A stretch of 19,343 nucleotides of DNA from Actinomycetes bacterium (GCA_021816565.1 JAKAXN010000047.1:1-19343), one strand, 5' to 3'. Positions 6,248 through 13,757 are shown, counted from the stretch's first letter. The notes: generated by a model not told the origin, from the sequence alone. Made by a program: numbers and translations.

Positions 6248-7515
6248 TGTCGTTGTTGAGGCAGTGGCCGATGTTGGAGGCCGTGCTGGCTCCGGCGCTG
6301 GTCCTCCTGGGGCCGGCCGAGCGACTCGTCGTGTGGAACCACGGCTGCATCGACGACGCCCTGGCCGTGGCCCTCCTGTGGCTCCACTGCCGGCTGGACC
6401 GCCGTCTCGGCGACGTCATCATCTTCCATTCGGGGCCCGATCCCGGGTGCGAGCCGGTCCAGTGGCGGCCGGCCGAGATCCGCGGGGTCCCCAGAGGGCC
6501 CTGGCTCACGCCCTCCGCCTCCGGACCCGGTCGGTGGGCGCCCGACGGGAGGGCGATGGGGATGGTCGTGTTGTCCCCGCCTCCGGTATCGAGTCCGGTG
6601 GACGTGGTGGTGGTACCGGACCGACCGTCGGTCACCAGCGGCCGCACCAGTTCGGCCCTGCCGCGTCTCTGCAGAGACGGACTGCTCCTGATCGGGGACC
6701 CTGGCGGGACGGGTTCCCCGCTGCCGCCCCGCTTCGAGGCCGTCGACGCCGCCGGCCACCTGTTCCGTAAGGTCTCCGGACCCGAGCGGTCCGACGCCGG
6801 TGCCGTCCGGCCTGCCCAGTTGGGTCGCACCCTGGCCCGCCACGATGAGGAATCCCGGCTCGTGCACTCGTACATGAACCTGGCCCGGTCCCTGGCCCGG
6901 CGCTTCTCCCATCGCGGGGAGCGCCCGGAGGATCTCGAGCAGGTTGCCATGCTGGCCCTCATGAAGGCGGCCGGTCGCTACAGCCCGGAAGCGGGGGGTT
7001 TCAGCAGCTTCGCCACCACCTCCATCGTGGGGGAGCTCAAGCGCCATTTCCGGGACCGGACCGCGATGGTGCGACTACCGCGGTCCCTGCAGGAGAGGAA
7101 CCTCGAGATCAGGGCCGCCCGGGACGAGCTGGCCCAGAGGCACGGATCCTCCCCCACCATTCCCCAGATCGCCGAGCACCTGGGCGTCACCGACGAGATG
7201 GTCCTGGAGGCCATGGACGCTGCGGACAGCTGCTGGGTGGCGTCTCTCGACACCCCCGGCCGGGACGACGTAGACGAAGCGGTGACCCACGTGCCGGTCG
7301 ACGACCACCGCTACGACCGGTCGCTCGACAGGTGGCTCCTGCAGGAGGCCATCCCCCACCTCGGAGCTACGGAGCAGCTGATCATCAAGCGGCTGTACTT
7401 CGAGGGATCGACGCAGAAGCAGGTGGCGGAGGAGATAGGCGTCAGCCAGATGCAGGTATCGCGCCTCCTGGCCAGGACGCTCGCCAGGCTACGCACGTCG
7501 CTCATGCCCGCCTGA
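6244..7515 (+). CDS. Sigma-B/F/G-type sigma factor with an unusual N-terminal domain
   Basis: A 423-residue protein. Residues about 198-420 form a sigma-B/F/G factor without region 1. Region 2 is at 205-275 (VHSYMNLARSLARRFSHRGERPEDLEQVAMLALMKAAGRY, FSSFATTSIVGELKRHFRD), region 3 at about 278-335 (PRSLQERNLEIRAARDELAQRHG, TIPQIAEHLGVTDEMV) and region 4 at 365-418 (ATEQLIIKRLYFEGSTQKQVAEEIGVSQMQVSRLLARTLARLR). Residues 1-190 are extra. They end in a Rossmann-like pattern (DVVVVPDRP, then LPRLCRDGLLLIGDPGG, then LFRK) that recalls the last part of CheR-type methyltransferases, but no SAM-binding glycine motif is visible, so I leave the domain unassigned. GTG 6244 is chosen because GGAGG at 6230-6234 is 9 bases upstream. 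The convergent HATPase protein at 8753-9208 is a possible partner. Confidence 0.9.
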   Translation: MMSLLRQWPMLEAVLAPALVLLGPAERLVVWNHGCIDDALAVALLWLHCRLDRRLGDVIIFHSGPDPGCEPVQWRPAEIRGVPRGPWLTPSASGPGRWAPDGRAMGMVVLSPPPVSSPVDVVVVPDRPSVTSGRTSSALPRLCRDGLLLIGDPGGTGSPLPPRFEAVDAAGHLFRKVSGPERSDAGAVRPAQLGRTLARHDEESRLVHSYMNLARSLARRFSHRGERPEDLEQVAMLALMKAAGRYSPEAGGFSSFATTSIVGELKRHFRDRTAMVRLPRSLQERNLEIRAARDELAQRHGSSPTIPQIAEHLGVTDEMVLEAMDAADSCWVASLDTPGRDDVDEAVTHVPVDDHRYDRSLDRWLLQEAIPHLGATEQLIIKRLYFEGSTQKQVAEEIGVSQMQVSRLLARTLARLRTSLMPA

Positions 7516-7538
7516 TCCGCCGGGGCCGGAAATAACCC

Positions 7539-7555
7539 GTAGACAGGTCTACGTT
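7539..7555 (+). promoter_or_regulatory. Palindrome overlapping the methyltransferase-MarR promoter
   Basis: GTAGAC-AG-GTCTAC (7539-7552) is a perfect 6-bp inverted repeat with a 2-base spacer. Its right arm overlaps a TANNNT -10 box, TACGTT (7550-7555), about 35 bases before ATG 7590. That position suits a repressor operator, and the MarR-family regulator encoded second in the operon is the obvious candidate. The spacer is too short for a terminator loop. Confidence 0.45.
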
Positions 7556-7589
7556 CTTTCGGAAGATCCCCGACCATGGAGGCTCCGTG

Positions 7590-8258
7590 ATGACCGCACC
7601 ATTCCACGCCGACCGCCCGGGCGAGGCCATGACCACTGGACCCGGGGAGATGTGGGATCGGCGCTTCGCCGAGCAGGGCTGGCCTACCGACCCGGACCCC
7701 TATCTGGTGGAGCTGGCCGGACGTCTGCCGCCCGGCCGGGGACTCGACCTGGGTTCGGGGCCCGGACGCAACAGCCTGTGGCTGGCCGCCGGTGGTTGGG
7801 CCATGACCCTGGTGGACGCATCCGGAGTGGGCCTGGACCAGGCCATCACCGCAGCTGGCGCTCTCGGGGTCACCATCACCACGGTTCATGCAGACCTGCT
7901 GGGGTGGCAGCCGCCCGAGGCCTGCTTCGACCTGGTCATCGTCGCCAACCTGCATCCCGGCCCCGAGGCCCTGGCGGCGGTCCTGGCCGGTGCCGCCCGG
8001 GCCCTGCGCCCCGGCGGCCATCTGTACGTCGTCGGCCACCACATGGACAACCTGGGCCGGCACGGCCCGCCCGACCCCGACCGTCTGCTCACCGACGAGC
8101 GGCTCCGGACGGCACTGCCCGACAACCTGGGCGTCGAGCTGCTCGAAACCCGCAACCGACCGGGGGACCAGGGCCCGGCCGATCAGGGGCCCGCCGGTGA
8201 CACGGTGGTGCTGGCCTGGGCGGTCAGGCATCGCGTGCGCCCGGGCAAGCAGCGGTGA
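7590..8258 (+). CDS. Class I SAM-dependent methyltransferase (TehB-like)
   Basis: A 222-residue methyltransferase. Motif I is LDLGSGPGRN at 52-61 (SAM-binding glycines), with an acidic residue after beta-2 (VDAS, Asp76), an HADLL segment at about 100-104, FDLVIVANLH at 113-122 (motif IV region) and LRPGGHLYVVGHH at 139-151 (motif VI region). The layout resembles TehB-like small-molecule methyltransferases, which modify thiols, tellurite or drugs; the acceptor is not known. ATG 7590 is preferred over GTG 7587 because GGAGG (7578-7582) is then 7 bases away instead of 4. It overlaps the MarR gene by 4 bases, so the enzyme and regulator are made together, a layout common in drug-responsive operons. 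Confidence 0.88.
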   Translation: MTAPFHADRPGEAMTTGPGEMWDRRFAEQGWPTDPDPYLVELAGRLPPGRGLDLGSGPGRNSLWLAAGGWAMTLVDASGVGLDQAITAAGALGVTITTVHADLLGWQPPEACFDLVIVANLHPGPEALAAVLAGAARALRPGGHLYVVGHHMDNLGRHGPPDPDRLLTDERLRTALPDNLGVELLETRNRPGDQGPADQGPAGDTVVLAWAVRHRVRPGKQR

Positions 8259-8734
8259 GCTCCTTCTCCGGCCAGGGGGAGCCCGGTCCCGGCGGTGACG
8301 AGCTGGGTCTGGGCGGCGTCGGGTTCCTTCTCGGGGCGGCGCACCGGGCCCACCGTCGGCAGTGGGAAGCCCAGCTCGCCGATCTCGGCGTCAGCGCCCC
8401 GCAGGCGGCGGTGCTCCGGGCGGTCGTCGCCGAACCGGGTCAGGGCGTCCGGGGGGTCGCCCGCCGCATCGGCACCGATCCGATGAACGCCCAGCGGATA
8501 ATCGAAACCCTCCTGGCGGCGGGACTGTGCCGGGCGGGACGCGACCCCCTCGACGCCCGGAGGCGGCCGCTCCACCCCACCCCCGAGGGCTGTCTGGTCG
8601 CCGAGGAGGTCGCCGGCCGGGCCCGCCTCGCCGAGGAGCATCTGGCCCAGACCCTGGGTGAGGAGGGCTACCTTTCGCTGGTCGCCGCCCTCGGTGCCCT
8701 CATCGAGCAGGCCGCGGATGTCCGGCCCGGGTGA
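8255..8734 (+). CDS. MarR-family transcriptional regulator
   Basis: A 159-residue winged-helix regulator. An N-terminal helix (FLLGAAHRAHRRQWEAQLADLGVSAPQAAVLRAV) leads to the recognition region (GVRGVARRIGTDPMNAQRIIETLLAAGLCRAGRDP) and the wing (DARRRPLHPTPEG), then the C-terminal dimer helices. GTG 8255 overlaps the methyltransferase stop (GTGA), indicating translational coupling. It probably represses its own operon through the palindrome at 7539-7552 and is released by a small ligand; this is inferred from position. It converges on the HATPase gene with an 18-base gap. Confidence 0.88.
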   Translation: MSSFSGQGEPGPGGDELGLGGVGFLLGAAHRAHRRQWEAQLADLGVSAPQAAVLRAVVAEPGQGVRGVARRIGTDPMNAQRIIETLLAAGLCRAGRDPLDARRRPLHPTPEGCLVAEEVAGRARLAEEHLAQTLGEEGYLSLVAALGALIEQAADVRPG

Positions 8735-8752
8735 GGCCCGCGCTCGACGCCG

Positions 8753-9208
8753 TCAGTGGTCGTCGCTGGTGAGGCGGACCCGGGCCCAGACCCGCTTGTG
8801 GCCGGCCGGCAGCGACTCGACACCCCACTCCTGGGATACGGCGGACACGATGGCCAGGCCCCGGCCGTCCTCGTCGTTGCCTCCCGCCCGTCGGGGCACC
8901 GGGACCACCGCGGACCCGTCGCAGACGCCGACCGTGAGGCTGCCGGCAGCAACGGAGAGCTCCAGGGTGACGGTGGTACCGGCGTGGCGGACGGCGTTGG
9001 CCACCAGCTCCGCGACCGCCAACTGGGCGTCGAACACGGCGTCGCGGCCTACGCCGGGGAGCCGGGAGAGAAGGTCGGCGACCTCGACCCGGGCCCGATG
9101 GACGGCTCCCGGCTCGAGCGGGAGCCCGACGCGCACGGCGCCGCCGGCCGGACCCGGGAGATCGCCGGGCGCTCCGGCTTCGGGGGGTCCGTCCTGTCGG
9201 TCTTCCAT
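8753..9208 (-). CDS. HATPase anti-sigma/serine-kinase-type regulatory protein (RsbW-like)
   Basis: A 151-residue protein with a GHKL ATPase fold. The N-box is AELVANAVRHAG at 66-77 (Glu67, Asn71), the G1-box is VCDGS at about 95-99 and the G2-box is DGRGLAIVSAVSQEWG at 114-129. No histidine-kinase dimerisation domain is present, so it belongs to the RsbW/SpoIIAB-like group. Those proteins bind sigma-B/F-type factors or phosphorylate anti-anti-sigma proteins. The frame is open back to 9373, but the upstream residues are not family-like. ATG 9208, with GAGG 11 bases upstream, is chosen. TACTGT (9291-9286) is a possible -10. It is convergent with the methyltransferase-MarR operon and close to the sigma-B/F-type gene; partnership with that factor is inference. 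Confidence 0.85.
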   Translation of the reverse strand: MEDRQDGPPEAGAPGDLPGPAGGAVRVGLPLEPGAVHRARVEVADLLSRLPGVGRDAVFDAQLAVAELVANAVRHAGTTVTLELSVAAGSLTVGVCDGSAVVPVPRRAGGNDEDGRGLAIVSAVSQEWGVESLPAGHKRVWARVRLTSDDH

Positions 9209-9365
9209 GCTGCGACGCCGCCTCGTACTGGCCTCAAGGGAGCGGGCCGCAGGCTTCTCTACGACCTCCACGTAACGCCGCGTCAACAGTACCCGCGCCG
9301 GACCACTAAATATTCCGGCCTCGGTGCCCTCCATCCGCTGGGGGGGGCGGGTCTCGCCGGCCGGC

Positions 9366-9728
9366 TCAGTCATGGTCGGCCAGGCCGGAGACCTGGTGGT
9401 CGGCGTGGAAGAGAGCTTCGGCGATGAGCCCGCGGACGTGGGTGTCGTGGGCCCGGTAGAGGACGTGGCGGCCGGACTTGCGGGTGTCGACCAGGCCGGC
9501 CAGGCGCAGCTTGGCCAGGTGGGCAGAGACGATCGACACGGTGGTCCCGGTGCGGGCGGCCAGGGTGGACACGTCGAGCTCCTCGGCCGAGACCAGCCAC
9601 AGGAGCCGCAGCCGGGTCGGCTCGGCCAGCATGGAGAATGCCATCACGGCGGCGCGGACCTGATCGGCGCTGGGCAGTGCATCCGGAGGGGGGCCGGCCG
9701 GCTCGGGGGCGGGCGCTGCGTCGGGCAC
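9366..9728 (-). CDS. ArsR/SmtB-family nickel/cobalt sensor (NmtR-like)
   Basis: A 120-residue metal-responsive repressor with the ArsR winged helix: AFSMLAEPTRLRLLWLV, LDVSTLAARTGTTVSIVSAHLAKLRLAGLV, RKSGRHVLYRAHD. The C-terminal alpha-5 helix has Asp95, His97, His108 and His111. This has exactly the D-x-H-x10-H-x2-H spacing of the mycobacterial Ni/Co sensor NmtR, plus a further His119 near the end. The alpha-3 CxC motif of ArsR/CadC sensors is absent. By family knowledge, the apo-protein represses an efflux gene and is released by Ni(II) or Co(II). GTG 9728 is fixed by a TATCGT box 6 bases upstream, so the mRNA is leaderless. It is divergent from the P1B-4 ATPase, its likely target. Confidence 0.92.
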   Translation of the reverse strand: MPDAAPAPEPAGPPPDALPSADQVRAAVMAFSMLAEPTRLRLLWLVSAEELDVSTLAARTGTTVSIVSAHLAKLRLAGLVDTRKSGRHVLYRAHDTHVRGLIAEALFHADHQVSGLADHD

Positions 9729-9734
9729 ATCTCC

Positions 9735-9770
9735 ACGATAGTCCGACGATGGTGCGAATAACTGTATGGT
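9735..9770. promoter_or_regulatory. Divergent metal-responsive promoter region
   Basis: A minus-strand -10 box, TATCGT (9740-9735), precedes the sensor gene by 6 bases. A plus-strand -10 box, TATGGT (9765-9770), precedes the ATPase GTG by 7. Only 24 bases separate the two boxes, so one bound repressor could block both. This short stretch includes AT-rich GCGAATAACTGTAT, the likely ArsR-type operator, although I see no perfect inverted repeat. Confidence 0.55.
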
Positions 9771-9777
9771 TGGGGGA

Positions 9778-11799
9778 GTGAGTCACACCCCCACCTGCGA
9801 ACGGGACGGGCACGGCCATCCGGTGGACGCACTGCTCGAGGACCCGACCGGACCGCAGGCCGGTGCCCCCGCCGACCGCCCGGGTGGCCCCGCGCCCCGC
9901 AGCGGCCGGTGGTGGTCGCCGGCGAACCAGCCGGAGGTGCGGTGGGCGGCGCTGTCGCTGGTGCTGTTTCTCATCGGCCTGGCCGCCAGCGCCGGCGGGG
10001 GCGGCTGGGTGGCGGACGTGTTCCTCGCCGGCTGCTACGCCGCAGGGGGGTGGGAGCCGGGCCTGGCCGGGTTGAGGGCCCTGCGGGACAGGTCGCTCGA
10101 CGTGGACCTTCTGATGGTGGTCGCCGCTCTGGTGGCGGCCGGGATCGGCCAGGCGCTCGACGGGGCTCTGCTGATCGTGATCTTCTCGACCTCCGGGGCG
10201 TTGGAGGCGGTGTCCACCCGTCGCACCCGCGACGCTGTGACGTCGCTCCTCAGCCTGGCCCCGGAGGTGGCCAGCCGCCTCGGGGCGGACGGCGAAGCGG
10301 TCGTGGATGCCGCCGTACTGGTCGTCGGCGATCGGATCCTGGTGCGTCCCGGGGAGCGGATCGCTGCCGACGGCCGGGTGGTGTCGGGGTCGAGCGACGT
10401 GGACCAGGCCTCCATCACCGGTGAGCCGCTGCCGGTCGCCAGGACGCCGGGCGAGGAGGTGTTCGCCGGCACCCTCAACGGGTCGGGGGCCCTGGTGGTC
10501 GAGGTCACCCGCCCGGCCGGGGAGTCTGTGGTGGCCCGCATCGTGGCCCTGGTCGAGCAGGCCAGCGAGACCAAGGCGCAGACCCAGCTCTTCGTCGACC
10601 GGGTCGAGCAGCGGTACTCGATCGCCATGGTCACGGTCACCCTGGGCCTGTTGGTCGTGCCGCTGATCCAGGGTTCGGCTCTTCAGCCCACCCTCTTGCG
10701 GGCCATGACCTTCATGATCGTGGCATCACCGTGCGCGGTGGTGCTGGCCACCATGCCCCCCTACCTGGCCGCCATCGCCAACTCGGGCCGTCACGGGGTA
10801 CTGGTCAAGTCCGCGGTGGTCATGGAGCAGCTGGGCCAGACCACCCGCGTGGCCTTCGACAAGACCGGAACCCTCACCCGGGGCGCACCCCGCCTCGAAG
10901 AGGTTCGCCCGGTCACCCCGGACGTCGATGCCGACACGGTGCTGGCCTGGGCGGCCGCGGTGGAGAACCCGAGTGAGCATCCCCTGGCCCGGGCCGTGGT
11001 CGGCGCCGCCCACCAGCGTGGCCTGGTCCTGCCCGCCGCGGCCGGGTTCGGCTCGGCACCCGGCCGTGGGGTGCAGGCGATGGTCGCAGGCCGGAGCATC
11101 CACGTGGGCCGCCCGGACATCCTGGAGGTCTCCCTGGCCGGGCGGGACGTCCCGGGCGCCCGCAGGGCCGTCGCCGAGATGGAGGAGGGCGGGCGGACCG
11201 CGGTGGTGGTCCTGGCCGACGGCCAGCCTGTCGGCGTGCTGGGCCTGGCCGACCAGCTGCGGCCCGACGCCCGGGCCGCGGTCGCCAGGTTGGCGGAGGT
11301 GACCGCGGCCCCGGCGGTGCTGATAACCGGCGACAACCCGAGAGCCGCAGCAGCGGTTGGCGCTGCGGTGGGGATAGGCGACGTCAGGGCCGGCCTGCTG
11401 CCCGAAGGCAAAGTGGCCACCGTCGAGGAGCTGCAGGGCGACGGGGTCCGCCTGGCCGTCGTAGGTGACGGGGTCAACGACGCTCCAGCCCTGGCCGCGG
11501 CCCACCTGGGGGTGGCCATGGGACGCCACGGCTCCGACCTGGCCCTCGAGACCGCCGACGTCGTGATGGTCCGCGACGAGCTGTCCGCGCTGCCTGCTGC
11601 CATCAACATCTCCCGCCGCGCCCGTCGGGTGGTCAAGGTGAACCTGGCGTTCGCCGCCACGGTCATCGCTGCTCTGGTCTGTGTGGACCTGGCCGGTCAC
11701 CTCCCGCTCCCCCTCGGCGTCGCCGGCCACGAGGGGTCCACCGTGGTGGTCGGACTCAACGGGCTGCGCCTGCTCCGACGCCGGCACTGGCAGCCGTGA
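9778..11799 (+). CDS. P1B-4-type heavy-metal efflux ATPase (Co/Ni/Fe; CtpD/CtpJ-like)
   Basis: A 673-residue P-type ATPase that pumps a transition metal out of the cytoplasm. It has the actuator TGE at 214-216, SPC in the ion-binding helix at 317-319, phosphorylation motif DKTGT at 361-365, the SEHPLA HP motif at about 399-404, TGDN at about 517-520 and GDGVND at 563-568. The last helix has HEGST at 651-655 followed by NGLRLL. SPC together with HEGxT defines subgroup P1B-4 (cobalt, nickel, iron), distinct from CPC-type copper/zinc/cadmium pumps. The N-terminus lacks a folded HMA domain but has a short Cys/His cluster (CERDGHGH). GTG 9778 is chosen over ATG 9766 because the TATGGT box at 9765-9770 would overlap the ATG; the transcript is probably leaderless. 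The divergent NmtR-like sensor should control it. Confidence 0.95.
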   Translation: MSHTPTCERDGHGHPVDALLEDPTGPQAGAPADRPGGPAPRSGRWWSPANQPEVRWAALSLVLFLIGLAASAGGGGWVADVFLAGCYAAGGWEPGLAGLRALRDRSLDVDLLMVVAALVAAGIGQALDGALLIVIFSTSGALEAVSTRRTRDAVTSLLSLAPEVASRLGADGEAVVDAAVLVVGDRILVRPGERIAADGRVVSGSSDVDQASITGEPLPVARTPGEEVFAGTLNGSGALVVEVTRPAGESVVARIVALVEQASETKAQTQLFVDRVEQRYSIAMVTVTLGLLVVPLIQGSALQPTLLRAMTFMIVASPCAVVLATMPPYLAAIANSGRHGVLVKSAVVMEQLGQTTRVAFDKTGTLTRGAPRLEEVRPVTPDVDADTVLAWAAAVENPSEHPLARAVVGAAHQRGLVLPAAAGFGSAPGRGVQAMVAGRSIHVGRPDILEVSLAGRDVPGARRAVAEMEEGGRTAVVVLADGQPVGVLGLADQLRPDARAAVARLAEVTAAPAVLITGDNPRAAAAVGAAVGIGDVRAGLLPEGKVATVEELQGDGVRLAVVGDGVNDAPALAAAHLGVAMGRHGSDLALETADVVMVRDELSALPAAINISRRARRVVKVNLAFAATVIAALVCVDLAGHLPLPLGVAGHEGSTVVVGLNGLRLLRRRHWQP

Positions 11800-11833
11800 G
11801 CTCCCTGCGAGCCGACCGGCGCTGACCGCCACC

Positions 11834-12826
11834 GTGCCCGGGGAGTCGCCCTCGCGCGACAGCAGGACCGGTCGGTCCCCGCTGCCCACCCTCGTCGCCG
11901 CTCTGGCCGGGAAGGTGGAGTCGCTTGTCGTGCCGCTCGTCGTGGTGGTCGGCGCCGTCGGGATCGTGGTCCCGGGCCCGTCCCGGGCGGCGGCCAGCGC
12001 CGGAGCGGTGAACCCCACGCTGGCCGTGCTGGTCTTCACCGCCGGCCTGACAGTGGAGACCGCCAGTCTGGCGGCGGCCCGCCGGCGCGGGCGCCGGGTC
12101 CTAGCGGCGCTGGCCGTGAGCTCGGCTGTGCTGCCGGCCCTGGCCTGGGCGCTCAGTCAGGTGGTGTCCGAGCCGGCCCGGGGCGGGATCCTGGCCGTCG
12201 GGGTGGCGCCCAGCGAGGTGGCGTCGCTCGGATTGGCGGCGATGGCCGGTGGTGAGGTGGCGATCTCGGCCGCCCTGCTCGTGGCGTCGAGCATGGTCGC
12301 GGTGGTGGCGAGCGGCCCGGTCCTGTCCCTGCTGTCCGGTGCACCCGGCGTGCACGACGGTGGAGTGGTGGTCACGCTGGCGCTGGTGGTCGGCATCCCC
12401 CTGGCGGGCGGCGTTCTGCTGCGCCGGGCGCTCGGAGATCTGGCCGCGGTGCTCGATGCCGGGCGCATGGTCGCCGCGGCTGCGCTGCTAGTGCTCCTGT
12501 GGGAGATCGCGGGTGAGGTGCAGCTGCGGGCCAGCTACCTGACGGTGGTCGCGGCGCTGGTCGGCTTCCTGGCCGGCTCCGGGGCGCTGGGCTGGTTCCT
12601 CGCCCGGGGACTGGACCGCCCGGCGCGACCGGCGGTGCTTCTCCCGGTCGCCATGCGCGACTTCGCGGTGGCTGCGGGGATCGCAGCCAGCGCATTCGGC
12701 CCCGGAGCAGTCGGTCCCCTCGGCATCTACGGCGTGCTGGTCCTGCTCGGCGGCGCCCTCGTAGCCCGTGTCGCGGGCCGCCCGGGTCGGGCGGACGCCC
12801 ATGGCTCGTTTCCCGCACCATCCTGA
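11834..12826 (+). CDS. BASS-family (bile acid:sodium symporter-like) transporter
   Basis: About 330 residues with roughly nine to ten hydrophobic helices. It carries the BASS core signature in helices 4-5: GVAPSEVASLGLAAMAGGE at 123-141, continuing VAISAALLVASSM. In this family that region forms the sodium and substrate site. Helical segments continue to GPLGIYGVLVLLGGALVARV near the end. The substrate cannot be read; bile acids are unlikely, and organic anions are more usual in bacteria. The start is uncertain: GTG 11834 has no good ribosome site, and the frame is open from 11681 inside the ATPase. It begins about 34 bases after the metal-efflux ATPase and is probably in its operon, which raises a metal-linked role as a hypothesis. 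Its end converges with the heliorhodopsin gene at 21 bases. Confidence 0.8.
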   Translation: MPGESPSRDSRTGRSPLPTLVAALAGKVESLVVPLVVVVGAVGIVVPGPSRAAASAGAVNPTLAVLVFTAGLTVETASLAAARRRGRRVLAALAVSSAVLPALAWALSQVVSEPARGGILAVGVAPSEVASLGLAAMAGGEVAISAALLVASSMVAVVASGPVLSLLSGAPGVHDGGVVVTLALVVGIPLAGGVLLRRALGDLAAVLDAGRMVAAAALLVLLWEIAGEVQLRASYLTVVAALVGFLAGSGALGWFLARGLDRPARPAVLLPVAMRDFAVAAGIAASAFGPGAVGPLGIYGVLVLLGGALVARVAGRPGRADAHGSFPAPS

Positions 12827-12847
12827 GCGACCAGGGTCGAATCTCGG

Positions 12848-13651
12848 CTATCTGGAGGAGGCCAGCGTGGAGGCGAAGATCTGCCAGGCGAGAAGGCTCT
12901 TGGCGATCAGCGACAGGGTCACGTAGGCCCGTTCGCCTACGAGGTAATCCCGCCATTTGCCGACCTGGCGGTACTGCAGCCATTGGTTCAGGGCGAAGCA
13001 GTTGAAGAGGACGAAGATGCTGAAGAAGATGGCGTACACGAAGCCAGGCGGGTGGAGGTCGGCGCCCGGACCGATGAGGTAGATGCCGATGGCGACCCAC
13101 GGCACCGCTCCGGCCAGACTGCCGATCCAGAACGGCTGCATGCCGGATCCGGGGGATTCGTAGCGTTCCTGCATCCAGCCGAAGCCGATCATGGACGCGT
13201 TCACCCCGGCCAGGGCGATCAGCGCCGCGATGTCGTCTATGCCGACGAGCATGGCGATGAGGACGATCATGATCGAGGCGCTCAGGGAGTATTCGATCCA
13301 GCGGTAGGGGTTGCGGCCGGCGGCGATCTGGCGTTTGTAGAGGGTCCATCCGGGTCCTGCTGCGAACAGGTGAGCCAGGGCCGAGAGGCCGAAGAAGGCC
13401 GCTATGGCCCAGGCGAAGCGGACGTTGAACAGCGTGACGGTCTGTGTGCCCACACCGGGTCCCGGGGGGCCGGTCATGTAGGTGGCGCGCACCGGGAGGG
13501 CGAACTGGTTGGCCAGCACCGTGACCGCCACCGCCTGGGCGGCATGGAGGGTGGCCGCGGTCAGGTTGTAGCGGCGGAGCCCGAGGAGTCTGCGGTCGGG
13601 GCCGGTCCCAGCGGGCCCGGAGCTACCAGGGGGAGCAGTGGTTGTGGTCAT
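12848..13651 (-). CDS. Heliorhodopsin (retinal-binding photoreceptor)
   Basis: A complete 267-residue seven-helix protein. Heliorhodopsins bind retinal and sit in the membrane with the N-terminus inside, inverted relative to type-1 rhodopsins; their physiological role is unsettled. The retinal lysine is Lys251 in SLIAKSLLAWQIF (helix 7), the signature that separates heliorhodopsins from type-1 rhodopsins. The Schiff-base counterion is Glu120 in RWIEYSLSASIMI (helix 3). His36 (TLHAAQ) and His94 (ALAHLF) fit the two conserved cavity histidines of heliorhodopsin 48C12. No DTD/NDQ pump motif is present. ATG 13651 gives a family-typical length. A longer frame reaches TTG 13723, preceded by AAGGAG but only 3 bases away. 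No carotenoid or retinal synthesis gene lies in the window, so retinal must come from elsewhere. It is divergent from a GNAT gene and convergent with the BASS transporter. Confidence 0.95.
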   Translation of the reverse strand: MTTTTAPPGSSGPAGTGPDRRLLGLRRYNLTAATLHAAQAVAVTVLANQFALPVRATYMTGPPGPGVGTQTVTLFNVRFAWAIAAFFGLSALAHLFAAGPGWTLYKRQIAAGRNPYRWIEYSLSASIMIVLIAMLVGIDDIAALIALAGVNASMIGFGWMQERYESPGSGMQPFWIGSLAGAVPWVAIGIYLIGPGADLHPPGFVYAIFFSIFVLFNCFALNQWLQYRQVGKWRDYLVGERAYVTLSLIAKSLLAWQIFASTLASSR

Positions 13652-13757
13652 GGTCTCTCGGGCAACGGCGAAGCGGGTCGTCCCCCAGCGTGATCCGCCG
13701 CCCGGGGAGGGGCCAGGGGACAACGGCTCCTTGGCCCGCCGGCGGTGGCCCGCGGCG

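Noticed and set aside
4621..7047. An 808-codon open frame on the minus strand
   Set aside because: It runs antisense across the acyl-CoA ligase and the sigma gene, both with clear motifs. Its His/Gly/Arg/Pro-rich translation fits no protein family and is a typical shadow of GC-rich coding.
9209..9373. A longer HATPase protein starting at 9373
   Set aside because: The upstream residues are Arg-rich and not conserved in RsbW-like proteins, and the extension nearly touches the ArsR gene. A TTGACG at 9286-9281 in this stretch lacks a matching -10.
10726..12039. A 437-codon open frame on the minus strand
   Set aside because: It is antisense to the P1B-4 ATPase and the BASS gene. Its His/Gly/Asp/Gln-rich translation is characteristic of shadow frames.
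13652..13723. A longer heliorhodopsin starting at TTG 13723
   Set aside because: AAGGAG is only 3 bases from the TTG, the added residues are Gly/Pro/Arg-rich and not family-like, and ATG 13651 gives the usual length. It is kept only as an alternative.
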